The translations under genes were made by a program, and so were the position numbers. From contig BBZX01000006.1 in the NCBI GenBank assembly GCA_001305055.1, positions 62,001 to 126,000 on the forward strand: a stretch of DNA of 64,000 nt, read 5' to 3'. This document shows, piece after piece, positions 50,125-59,076 of this stretch (positions are counted from its first letter, which is position 1; each line of letters begins with the position of its first letter). The notes beneath the pieces are model-generated. The model was not told where the DNA came from and did not search any database. It was given only the letters and a program-made list of their open reading frames with translations. Source of the stretch: Clostridia bacterium UC5.1-1C12 (GTDB lineage Bacteria; Bacillota_I; Bacilli_A; Erysipelotrichales; Erysipelotrichaceae).

Positions 50125-51396
50125 GATTTCTCCTTTCCGGGATGATCAAGGATCCCTTTGATAACGCCCAGCGCTCCCTTGCTTGAATAATCAAGGACAC
50201 CGCGCTGATACACAGCACTGCCCTTTTCACAACTAAAATATAGCGCCAAACGATATCATATAAGACAGCATTAACTCAAACATTGATACGTTTTGGATCA
50301 GCAGCCGACAGGGCATAAACAGCATTGAGAAAAAAGGCAGAAAGGATAAAACAAAGCCAATGCCTTCACTCATCTGATAAGGAGTATTCACCGATAAAGC
50401 AAAATAATACACACCCATCAGAATCAGATAAAAGGGCGCCTGAATGTTGCCGGCTTCTTCCACATTGGCTATAAAACTGGACAGAATCACCAAAATCATT
50501 TGAATAAACAAAATCCCTGTATATAAGAATGCCAGAATAAAGAGCAGCTTTAAAATGAAAGACGGCTCTAAATGAATCTGTCCCAACAATTCCGCAAAGG
50601 TTTTGCCGCTATTATTCAAAAGGCCTGCCTTTTCAATCAACAGCAGCAGCTGATTCCCCTGATCATAACTATTTCGGATGATAAACCAAACAAGCAAATA
50701 TCCGCATACCAACAGCATCTGGATAAAAATCGCCAGCCAGCCAACAACCATCTTCGATAAAAAATGCGCTTTGGCACTGACTGATGTAAGAATCAGCTCT
50801 AATGTTTTCGTCGATTTTTCATAGATGACTTCATTCGCAACCGTTGTGGAAAAGCTCAGCATTGTGAAATAAATTGAAGTAATAACCATAAAAATCAAGT
50901 TCTGACGGTCTTCTGATACTTCAATCCCCTCATTCTGCACTTGATTCTCAATCAGAATCGGTGACATAATACTCTCAAATTCTTCGCTGCTTGTAACTAA
51001 TGATAATAAGGCCAGCGTCTGATGCGTCTGTGAAAGTAATGCCGACAGTGAATGAACCAACAGACTGTCAGCCTTATAAAGTGTATGCAGGACGTATCCC
51101 TGCTGATACTCTAGAACCATCGCCCGATTATCTTCTGTGATCAAGTGCTTAGGATCTTCTTCACTGACAATAAATTTCAAACCGCTCTGTTCACTTTCAA
51201 ACAAACTGTCAACGATTCGCTCATCAAGATTGCATAAATAGATCACTCGTTCCTCAAAAAGCTGAGGATTAATCAAATCAACCAGCTTATCGGCAAAGAG
51301 GGCGGCACCTAATACAAGACAAAGCATCACATTCAACAAAACTGCCGCCGTATTCACAAAACGCCGTTTCAATGAGAATTTAACCAACTCGCACAT
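50121..51396 (-). CDS. ABC-2 type permease, NatB-like, one frame break
   Basis: Membrane subunit of an exporter. One N-terminal segment (RFVNTAAVLLNVMLCLVLGAAL) is followed by a ~150-residue extracellular domain, then five or so segments beginning MVITSIYFTMLSFSTTVANEV with the conserved EKSTKTLELILTSVSA. A shift near 50253 (one extra base) is repaired to read GSAVYQRGVLDYSSKGALG, the usual NatB ending, for 425 codons. The ATG has GGGAGG and overlaps the ATPase by 17 bases. Confidence 0.82.
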
Positions 51397-52300
51397 CGAA
51401 TGCCTCCCTGATTAAATCCTGCAAAGCCACTGTCTCACAACGAAAATCAGTGATCTTATTACGCAGGCACTTACGTATAAGACGGTCTGCAGCCTGCTGA
51501 CTTTCAACTTTAAGTGTTGTCCAATTGCCTTCTCTGCTGACACTGATTACACCCGCCTCATCAATAAAATCATCCGCGCTGTTATTGCACAGTGAAAAGA
51601 TGCGGAATGCGCTTCGCTGTTTTAATTGCTGAAGATTCCCTTTAAATAAACAATCTCCCTGTGATAAATAAACAACATCATCACACAGATCTTCAATGTT
51701 ATTGTATTGATGGGATGAGATCAAAATCGTTTTGCCCTGTTGTTTCAATTTCAGACACAGATTTTTAAACAGAATCACATTATCCAGATCCAGTCCGTTC
51801 AACGGTTCATCAAATATCAAAATCTTCGGATCATGAATCAGCGAACAAATTACTTGTACCTTTTGCTGGTTGCCCTTTGATAACTCAATGATTCGCTGTG
51901 AGCGATATTGTTCAATTTTTAATTCTGCCAGCCATTGATCCAAAGCCATTTCAATCTCTGGGCGCTCCATCCGTTTCAATCGAGCAAGATAGGCAATCTG
52001 ATCCTTTACGCTCAAATCTCTAAGCATGCTGCGCTCTTCCGGCAGATAACCGAATAATCGTTTATCTTGATGATCCAGCTCCTGTTTACCATAATAGATA
52101 TGACCGCTGTTTTTCTCAATCAAGCCAAGCAGCATGCGAAACGTCGTTGTCTTGCCTGAACCATTCGTACCCAAAATACCGATAACATGTCCGGCCTTAG
52201 CGGTAAAAGATAAATCACGCACACCTCTTTTCTCACCATAAAGCTTACTGACATGATCCAGGCGCAGTGTTTCAGCCTTGCTGATCTTTTTCATTCTCAT
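51380..52300 (-). CDS. ABC transporter ATPase, NatA-like
   Basis: 306 aa, intact. Walker A is GTNGSGKTTTFRMLLG, the signature is ELSKGNQQKVQVICSL and Walker B is ILIFDEPLNGLDLDNV. GYLPEERSMLRDLSVKDQI and the C-terminal DUF4162-like domain are typical of sodium or drug-export ATPases paired with NatB. The start overlaps the end of the preceding 116-aa gene; the first ATG is used, without a strong ribosome site, so translation is probably coupled. Confidence 0.87.
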   Translation of the reverse strand: MRMKKISKAETLRLDHVSKLYGEKRGVRDLSFTAKAGHVIGILGTNGSGKTTTFRMLLGLIEKNSGHIYYGKQELDHQDKRLFGYLPEERSMLRDLSVKDQIAYLARLKRMERPEIEMALDQWLAELKIEQYRSQRIIELSKGNQQKVQVICSLIHDPKILIFDEPLNGLDLDNVILFKNLCLKLKQQGKTILISSHQYNNIEDLCDDVVYLSQGDCLFKGNLQQLKQRSAFRIFSLCNNSADDFIDEAGVISVSREGNWTTLKVESQQAADRLIRKCLRNKITDFRCETVALQDLIREAFDVRVG

Positions 52301-52622
52301 CAATCAATACCTGTATGTATGTCAGCTGATCTTTAAGCAGTACCAATGCCTTGCACATAGATGAACGAGCGGCGGCATCATTAATGAATTCAATCATCGC
52401 CGTCTTAATAATTAACTTCATCTCGTCCTCCTGTTCAATCAAGCTTAAAAGGTCATTGGAGGAGCCTTGATAATTACTGTATTTTAATAAGGTAACAAAT
52501 AATTCCTCCTGCATGATTAAATATAGCATCGCCATCATTTCCCAGCATTCATTATCACTCAATAAATCTTTAACCTCTTCCTTAATTTGATGTTTAAACT
52601 GCCAAAGCTTACTCTCCTCCAT
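52272..52622 (-). CDS. Unknown all-helical protein heading the ABC-2 operon
   Basis: 116 aa, acidic, with no membrane segment. It reads as alternating amphipathic helices (ESKLWQFKHQIKEEVKDLL, ECWEMMAMLYLIMQEELFV). Not recognised. TAGGAGG precedes the ATG. It overlaps the ATPase start by 29 bases, so it could be a regulator or accessory subunit of the exporter (inference from position only). Confidence 0.65.
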   Translation of the reverse strand: MEESKLWQFKHQIKEEVKDLLSDNECWEMMAMLYLIMQEELFVTLLKYSNYQGSSNDLLSLIEQEDEMKLIIKTAMIEFINDAAARSSMCKALVLLKDQLTYIQVLIDENEKDQQG

Positions 52623-52741
52623 ACAACGCCTCCTAGTTCTATATACGCTTTGTAAGCTCTTCTCTTTAAATTAAATTTTATTTTTTACTTTCCAATAACC
52701 GCTATTTATGAGAAAATAGGGACAGTTTTGGGAGGATCATA

Positions 52742-53614
52742 ATGAATACACAAACAAAAGCGAAACTTTGTCTATTATCAACCGCTGTAATCTGGGGACT
52801 AGGCTTTGTCGGTGTCCAAGGTGCCTTGATGCTGGCTGGCAGGCCTTCCCCTTGCTATTTATGCGCGGCTTGATCGGCGGACTGGTTTTATTACCTTTTT
52901 CTATGAAAAATAAATGGTGGAAGAATAAAGAGTTATTATTAAGCGGCGCTGTTACGGGTTTAATGTATTTTTTAGGCTTTGCCTTTCAAACCCTTGGCCA
53001 GCAAAGCTCGACGGTTGCCAATTCAGCATTTTTAACTGCTTTGAATGTAATTTTTGTTCCTTTTACTGCTTTTTATTATTTTTAAACAAAAAATTGAACG
53101 CAGGGTTTTTATCGGCTGCTGTTTTGCATTAGTAGGTACTGCCGTACTTTCCCTTACTTCCGCATTAACAATCATGCCCGGTGACTTATTGCTGATTCTG
53201 GGGGCTGTTTTCTTTGCTCTTCAAATCATATTTGCTAATCGTGCAGCACAGTTTGGTGATCCGGTTGCCATTACCGCCATTCAACTCTTTATGATGGCAA
53301 TCTGTTCTATTATTTTTATGCCGATCACTGCACAGACAGAAATTCCTCATGTTGGCTGGTTCTCAGTATTGTTTGTTGCCATCTTCAGCAGTGCATTAGC
53401 TGTTCTGCTCCAGATGAAAGGACAGCAGCATGTACCGGCATCAACGGCTACGATTCTCCTTTCACAGGAATCAACCGTCGGTACTTTGGCAGGTGTTGTC
53501 ATACTCGGCCAACCACTGACCATCCGTATTATCATCGGTGGCTGCCTGATGCTGACTTCGGTATTCGTTTCCGAAGGTATATTTGAAAATCTAATCAAAA
53601 AGAAAGCGGCTTAG
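52742..53614 (+). CDS. EamA-family (DMT) transporter, two frame breaks
   Basis: Ten-segment drug/metabolite transporter. AKLCLLSTAVIWGLGFVGVQ opens the first EamA repeat, FAFQTLGQQSSTVANSAFLTALNVIFVPF closes it, and the second holds GDLLLILGAVFFALQIIFANR and HVPASTATILLSQESTVGTLAG. Shifts near 52828 (one lost) and 53070-53074 (one extra) cancel, giving 291 codons. GGGAGG precedes the ATG. The substrate is unknown; a stand-alone gene. Confidence 0.83.
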
Positions 53615-53623
53615 GCCGCTTTT
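53603..53623 (+). terminator. Terminator overlapping the end of the EamA gene
   Basis: AAAGCGGC / GCCGCTTT stem with a 4-base loop; the stop codon lies inside it. Confidence 0.75.
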
Positions 53624-53741
53624 AGACATATCTGCTTCAGAATTGCTAATACTTAATGAATAAGTTATATTTCAATTAATTTATACAGAGAATCATATGA
53701 GATACTTTAATGTCTGAACAATATGAGCCCCTTTACAATGA

Positions 53742-54048
53742 ATGAAGAAAACGCTTAATGCTGCTAAAGCTGTCGATGAATCAACTGTTTTTGTTGAATT
53801 TATGTTGAATATTATCAAAACCGCATTTATAGAATATAAAAGAGCAGAAGTTATCGGTTTAAATATCGGTACAAAAGAAGAAAAAATTCTTCTTTTGCTG
53901 AGTAATGATCCTAAATTAACAGCTAACCGTCCCGCTGAACAGCTGACTTTAACAAAACGGGTAAACTGAACGGCTGCTTGCCGTTTGAAAGTTGAAAGCA
54001 AACTCCAACGTGTTGGAACCACTAAAAACGGCAGCTGGCACATATCTG
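53742..54048 (+). pseudogene. Relic of a Fic-family protein C-terminus
   Basis: The frame reads LNAAKAVDESTVFVEFMLNI, then KEEKILLLLSNDPKLTANRP and AEQLTLTKR. After two or more shifts in about 90 bases it ends KLQRVGTTKNGSWHI. This is the C-terminal layout of large Fic/DOC proteins: the linker with ST-x-FIEFML, then a winged helix ending in R-x-G-S/T-x-K-x-G-x-W. The Fic catalytic domain is absent upstream, where the EamA terminator lies. Truncation plus dense breaks argue for a decayed gene rather than read errors alone. Confidence 0.6.
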
Positions 54049-54064
54049 ATGCTAAGTCAAAGCA

Positions 54065-54100
54065 AAACCTCCCAGATCAAAATCGGGAGGTTTATTTATT
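54065..54100. terminator. Two-way terminator behind the sulfatase gene
   Basis: Perfect 9-bp AAACCTCCC / GGGAGGTTT stem, 11-base loop, T-rich on both exits. Confidence 0.75.
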
Positions 54101-55558
54101 TATCCAAACCTAAACGCAGCCATTGTTCATCGGGTGCGAAATGCTCGCTCATCGCTTTGCTTAATTTCTGCTCCATAGCTTTAATAAGCGTTTCATCAGA
54201 AATTGAATGAAGCTGCTGCGGATCATTTTCAATATTATATAAGGCGTCCTGTTTCAGATATTGATTATCGCTGACAATCGCGTTTTTAACTGCCGGCACC
54301 TTATAAACTGGTAAATCAACGCCCTTCATAAAATGTCCGCATTCAATTTGATTTGCGATATCCTTCCCCAGCCAGTCACGGATGGTGGTCAGTGAAGTCG
54401 TATATTCAAAGCAGCAGTCATCGCGGCGCGGCGCTCTGAAATAGGTATATCTGCCGTCAAACAGATTTACACTTAAACCATGACAGCCATATAGCGCATA
54501 CTCTTTAACCGGCTTCTTTTCGTTAATCAATGGCCATAGTGATTTACCTGTTACCCTTTTAGGGACATCCACCCGATACGCTTCAAGAATCGTCGGCATT
54601 AAATCGATATTCTGAGTGATTTCATTACGGTGTTCACCGGCATGTGCGTGCTTTGGCAGATGAATAATTAAGGGTATATTGGATAATTCATTATAGTACG
54701 GCATATAATTCTTACCTATAAATTCACGCTCACCAAGACAATAGCCATGGTCAGTTGTCAAGATAATCATGGTATCCTCATACATGCCTGCTTCTTTCAG
54801 CTTATCAATAAATAATCCCAGATTTTTATCCGTCATGGTAATCAGTGCTTTATATCGATGTTTCAGATGCTCCATTGCCTCCTCTGTTTCTTCATCGATC
54901 TTATGATACTTAGGTAAATCAAAATGCGGGCCATCATAATCATCATGGTATAAATCAAGATATTCCCTTGGTACGTCAAAAGGCTCATGCGGATCAAAGG
55001 TTTCCACCATTAGGAAGAAATCATCACATCCTTTATTAGCATCTACCCAATCCATAGCTGCCTTAAAGCATTTAACACTTGGAAAATCTGTCTCATCATG
55101 AAGCCTGGAGCGATTGCATTCATACTGACGTTTACTTCACCGAAGAAATCCTTCGGCATCTTGGGATCATCGATTAGAGATACCCATGGATCACTTTCCT
55201 GACCGCGGAAGAACTCATACGTTGAAAATTGCTGACAATAATTCTCACCGCCGATTCTGAAATAGTGTGCATGATCGGTAATCATATGCGAACGTATACC
55301 TTTATTGCTTAAAGTCTTAGGCAATGTTTCGTCGAATATCTCAATCGGACCCCAGCTGCGGTCAAGGAAATTTAAACGGCCGCACATGATATCACGCCGT
55401 GCCGGCATGCATGGCATAGAACCGGTAAAATGCTTATTGAAAACAATTGAATCGGTCGCCAGCGCAGCCATATTGGGCGTCTTTACATCAGTACCCGGAT
55501 TATAGCATGACAGCATATCTCTTCTTAATGTATCATGCAGAATCATAATTGTACGCAT
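54096..55558 (-). CDS. Sulfatase, cytoplasmic type, one frame break
   Basis: Type I sulfatase with the formylglycine Cys50 in MPCMPARR (C-x-P-A-R) and metal ligands in MILHDTLRRDML. TTDHGYCLGEREFIGKNYMPYYNE and VETFDPHEPFDVP also match. No signal peptide is visible, so it should act inside the cell. A break near 55089 is repaired by one base (QDFPSVKCFKAAMDWVD), giving 488 codons. Last gene of a mannose-type PTS operon. Maturation would need an anaerobic sulfatase-maturating enzyme, which is not in the window. Confidence 0.87.
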
Positions 55559-55570
55559 AGTTCCCTCCTT

Positions 55571-55975
55571 TTACTCATCATCATCATTTTCTGACTGCTG
55601 ATAAATATTCATATAAATTAATTGATTCCGTGCTTCTTCCACAATGTCTGCAATCTGTACCGCTGTCAGTCTGCCTTCCGGCTGCAGAGCCAAGGTTAAA
55701 GCTAACGGCAGATTCATGCCGCAGATAACATGCACATGATCATTCATCCTGCCAAAGAATTTCTGATTCACGCTGCCGCCCAGCATATCCGTTAAAATAA
55801 AGATTTCATCTTCTTCATCAAATTCATTAAACAGCGTATCGATCTGATCTTCAATCAAGGTCTCATCGATATAAGCACTGATGGCAGATACATTTTCCAT
55901 GGCGCTTAGAAACTGTAAAGTATCCTTCAGTCCTTCTGCCATCCTATGATGTGACGCTAATACAATTCTTCGCAT
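55571..55975 (-). CDS. Mannose-type PTS IIA component
   Basis: 134-aa phosphocarrier. MRRIVLASHHRMAEGLKDTL holds the phosphorylated His (residue 9 or 10; canonical IIA-man has a single His there) and FILTDMLGGSVNQKFF the TD-x-x-GGS loop. It has an acidic tail. The ATG is one base after the IID stop; the frame is open upstream but only into the IID gene. A separate IIA, not fused to IIB. Confidence 0.87.
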   Translation of the reverse strand: MRRIVLASHHRMAEGLKDTLQFLSAMENVSAISAYIDETLIEDQIDTLFNEFDEEDEIFILTDMLGGSVNQKFFGRMNDHVHVICGMNLPLALTLALQPEGRLTAVQIADIVEEARNQLIYMNIYQQSENDDDE

Positions 55976-55976
55976 A

Positions 55977-56783
55977 TTAAGCCAACAATCCAAAGGCTGC
56001 GCAGACCATTGAGAAAACCACAATAATTAAAATTAGCGCTGTAACCTTGACCTTTCCTGAACGGATCAGCTTATAAGCGATAAAGGTGCATAAAACAGGC
56101 AGCATAAACGGCAGAATGGCATCAAAGACACTTTGAATTTCCTTGGTTACTTCACCGGCTGTAAAGGTCAGCGGCGTACTTACCTTCACGACCGATGGAA
56201 TCAAAGCACCGGCAACAATCAACCCCATTACTGACATTGCCTCTGTAAATTGAGACAGTTTAGCACCTAATGTGGTAATCAGCTTGGAACCTGATTCATA
56301 GCCCCATTCAAACATTTTTACTCTTAAGAAGATGCAGAGAATATTGAGAATCAGCCATGCCATGGCACCAATTGCACTGCCTTCTAATGCCATGTAACCG
56401 GCAATTGAACCGATAATCGTAGGATAAAGCACCCAGATCAATGTATCACCGATACCCGCTACCGGGCCCATCATACCTACCTTAAAGCTTTGTACGGCCT
56501 CCAATGAATCAACACCGCCGTTATCCTCAATACCTAAAGCAGCCCCTAAAATCAAGGTCGCAAGCCATGGATGCGTATTAAAATAATTATAATGATTGTT
56601 TAATGAAGATACATAGTGGTCATCATTATCCGCATATATTTTACGCAGTGCCGGTGATAGTGAATATACGATTGAACCAGCCTGCTGATATTGATATGTA
56701 TATGTATTAACTGCCATCGGAATCCAGCGCATCGCTGCTTTGCGGATATCCTTCTTTGTTAAAACAGGTGTCTGATTACTCAT
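55977..56783 (-). CDS. Mannose-type PTS IID component
   Basis: Membrane subunit of the mannose/sorbose-type channel, 268 aa. LTKKDIRKAAMRWIPMAV, FNTHPWLATLILGAALGIED and KVGMMGPVAGIGDTLIW are family marks. The ATG of MSNQTPVL has GGAGG and overlaps the IIC stop by 8 bases. Confidence 0.95.
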   Translation of the reverse strand: MSNQTPVLTKKDIRKAAMRWIPMAVNTYTYQYQQAGSIVYSLSPALRKIYADNDDHYVSSLNNHYNYFNTHPWLATLILGAALGIEDNGGVDSLEAVQSFKVGMMGPVAGIGDTLIWVLYPTIIGSIAGYMALEGSAIGAMAWLILNILCIFLRVKMFEWGYESGSKLITTLGAKLSQFTEAMSVMGLIVAGALIPSVVKVSTPLTFTAGEVTKEIQSVFDAILPFMLPVLCTFIAYKLIRSGKVKVTALILIIVVFSMVCAAFGLLA

Positions 56784-57543
56784 CTTCAAGTCCTCCGTTC
56801 ACAGCTGCATTGCTGCTTTCATTCTTATATGCATAAAATACCATGGCGATAATCGCGCTGACGATAGCTACACCAAGCATTGATATATTCATGAATGCCA
56901 CTAAGAAATAGCCGAGTAAGATTGCCGGCAGATATTTTTTGGCCGGCATGTAATTCAGCAGCAGCGCAACACCGACTACCGGCAGCATTTTTGATGCGAT
57001 GCTTAAACCGCCGGTAAACCACTGCGGCATCGCTGCTAAAACCGCATTTACAACATCAGCGCCGATCAATAAGGCAATACCTACCGGCACCGCGGCAGTT
57101 AGTCCCATAATAAATGGCCCACACATCAAAATGAGATTCATTTCTTTAAATTTTTTCTTATTACAGAAATCCTGAGACAGACGTACGATCACAGATTGAG
57201 AGATCTTAGCAATCACGTCAAATTGAACCATCAGCATCGCTACCGGGATACCGATTGCCAAACCGCTTTCAACACTGCCTGACGATACCCCAATAGCTAC
57301 GCCGATAACAGCGCCTACGCCATATTCCGGCACGCTTGAGCCGCCGATTGACGCGACACCTAATGACATCAGCTGCAAAGTACCGCCGATGATTAATGCT
57401 GTATTCATATCGCCGACAATAGCACCGGCAATCATTGCTGTAATAACCGGCCAGCGAAGTCCGAATGTAAAGCCATATTTATCGACCGGTACCATAAAAG
57501 CGAGAATGATTAAGGCAAGATTCTGCCATAGTGATAAAACCAT
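56776..57543 (-). CDS. Mannose-type PTS IIC component
   Basis: 255-aa membrane subunit, intact. MVPVDKYGFTFGLRWPVITA, LIIGGTLQLMSLGVASIGGS and VPEYGVGAVIGVAIGVSSG match sorbose/mannose IIC. It lies between IIB and IID. With them it should take up an amino sugar or hexose derivative as its 6-phosphate. Confidence 0.95.
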   Translation of the reverse strand: MVLSLWQNLALIILAFMVPVDKYGFTFGLRWPVITAMIAGAIVGDMNTALIIGGTLQLMSLGVASIGGSSVPEYGVGAVIGVAIGVSSGSVESGLAIGIPVAMLMVQFDVIAKISQSVIVRLSQDFCNKKKFKEMNLILMCGPFIMGLTAAVPVGIALLIGADVVNAVLAAMPQWFTGGLSIASKMLPVVGVALLLNYMPAKKYLPAILLGYFLVAFMNISMLGVAIVSAIIAMVFYAYKNESSNAAVNGGLEDE

Positions 57544-57572
57544 AATCCCTGTTCCTCCTGTTAATTAATTGA

Positions 57573-58067
57573 TTACTTAAGATATTCAGAGAAATCATGC
57601 GGTGTATCAGCCGCCAAATATTGAACATATAAATGTACTCCCTGCTCACAAAGTGATTGGGCAATACGCATTTCCTCTGAATCAAAGGATGCGAATTTAG
57701 ATAAAACAGTCCTTTCCTTCATCGCTTCAGCGTTTACCTGAGCAGTAGCTCCGATATTGATCGCCTTGATCTTTACACCTGTTTCTTGTATTAAACGCTG
57801 ATAGGTTTGAAGCTGTTTCGTGATTATATAAATCGTTTCATTGTCATATTTACCATTTTTAATATTTGTGATTGCTGTATCCAAAGCAATAATTGATAAT
57901 GCCATACCGGCAGGACGCGCTAATTTCATACTGGCTTTCATCATATCGTTGCCAGCTGTTTCATCATCGATGACCATCAGCCGCTGAGCCTGTGAACGGG
58001 GTGCCCATTGTGAAGCGGTAATACCATGAAGTAAGCGATTATCAATGCGAGCCATTACAATTTCCAT
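57573..58067 (-). CDS. Mannose-type PTS IIB component
   Basis: 164-aa cytosolic subunit with the phosphorylated His14 in ARIDNRLLHGITASQWAP. First gene of the operon, with AAGGAG before the ATG. A palindrome and a good promoter lie upstream. Confidence 0.95.
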   Translation of the reverse strand: MEIVMARIDNRLLHGITASQWAPRSQAQRLMVIDDETAGNDMMKASMKLARPAGMALSIIALDTAITNIKNGKYDNETIYIITKQLQTYQRLIQETGVKIKAINIGATAQVNAEAMKERTVLSKFASFDSEEMRIAQSLCEQGVHLYVQYLAADTPHDFSEYLK

Positions 58068-58082
58068 ATTCTTTCTCCTTAT

Positions 58083-58094
58083 CCAAACGTTTGG
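58083..58094. promoter_or_regulatory. Perfect palindrome between promoter and IIB gene
   Basis: CCAAACGTTTGG, 12 bases, 15 bases before the IIB ATG and downstream of the -10. The central CG with A/T flanks recalls LacI-family or DeoR operators. Confidence 0.45.
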
Positions 58095-58158
58095 TTTCTT
58101 GATGTAATCAGATGCGAATTATGAATGTGCACTTCATAGCTTCGCTGGTTACATCTTC

Positions 58159-58186
58159 ATTATAGTACAGAAAACATCATATACAA
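58159..58186 (-). promoter_or_regulatory. Promoter of the mannose-type PTS/sulfatase operon
   Basis: Minus-strand TTGTAT, 16-base spacer, TATAAT. This is an ordinary housekeeping-type promoter, not the sigma-54 type of LevR-controlled systems. Confidence 0.65.
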
Positions 58187-58250
58187 GGGCTTACATGATT
58201 AAATTAACACACTTTATGATTATTTAAGCATTTTTATAATCAAACAATCA

Positions 58251-58278
58251 TTTACATTGGTTATTTATATGATATAAT
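58251..58278 (+). promoter_or_regulatory. Promoter of the DeoR regulator gene
   Basis: TTTACA, 16-base spacer, TATAAT, 22 bases before the ATG. Confidence 0.65.
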
Positions 58279-58300
58279 GCTTATGAAAAGGGGAATGATT

Positions 58301-59040
58301 ATGAAATATCAACAACGAAGAGACATCATCCTTCATTTATTAGAAGGAAAAGAAAAATTATCCTTTCAAGAGATTGAAACAGCGGTTGATGCATCACCTG
58401 CGACTTGCGACGAGATCTTGAACGTATGGAAAGCAATCAGCTGATTCAGCGCTATCATGGCGGTATCCGCAGCATTGATACCGTTACTGCGGAAACCCCA
58501 ATCAAGGAGCGTCATAATGTCAATCTGTCAGAAAAAAGACGGATAGCCCTGAAAGCGGCATCTCTGATTCAGCCTAATGAACTAATTTTTATCGACAGCG
58601 GATCAACAACCTTGTCAATGATTGATTTTATTATCGATAACTCAATCACGGTAATTACCAATGGTATCCTGCAGGCACAGAAGTTTAAAGAAAAGAATAT
58701 CAATTGTTTCCTGCTGTGCGGCTTTATGTCCATGCGCTCTAATGCGGTAATGGGTAAAGAAACCGTACGCTTATTAAAAAGCTTTCGCTATGACAAGGCC
58801 TTCCTCGGTGCCAACGCGATCGATTTAAAGCTCGGTATATTAGCTCCGGATGACAATGAGAGTGAATTAAAAACAGCCATCATCGGCTGTACAAAAGAAA
58901 CCTATGTATTAGCGGATAATTCTAAATTTGGTAAAAAATCTATGTTCGCCCTTCAGGATGTCGATACAGCTTCACTCAAGGTAATCACAGACAGGGCATT
59001 TCCTGACTTTACTTGTTACGACTTGATGATCGCTGATTAA
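58301..59040 (+). CDS. DeoR-family sugar operon regulator, one frame break
   Basis: Repressor with an N-terminal helix-turn-helix (RRDIILHLLEGKEKLSFQEI, then ASPATLRRDLERMESNQLIQRYHGG after repair) and a DeoRC sugar-phosphate sensor domain (FIDSGSTTLSMIDFI, VITNGILQAQ, KAFLGANAIDLKLG). A break at 58405-58406 needs one T; then 247 codons. AAGGGG precedes the ATG. It is divergent from the PTS/sulfatase operon and so is its probable regulator, responding to an imported sugar phosphate. Confidence 0.88.
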
Positions 59041-59041
59041 A

Positions 59042-59072
59042 AAAGCTGACTTACGCTTTGTAGGTCAGCTTT
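59042..59072. terminator. Two-way terminator between regulator and symporter genes
   Basis: AAAGCTGAC / GTCAGCTTT stem between convergent genes, T-rich on both exits. Confidence 0.8.
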
Positions 59073-59076
59073 TATT

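Noticed and set aside
53693..54043. 116-codon minus-strand frame
   Set aside because: Opposite the Fic relic, whose plus-strand translation matches the family; this frame shows nothing recognisable.
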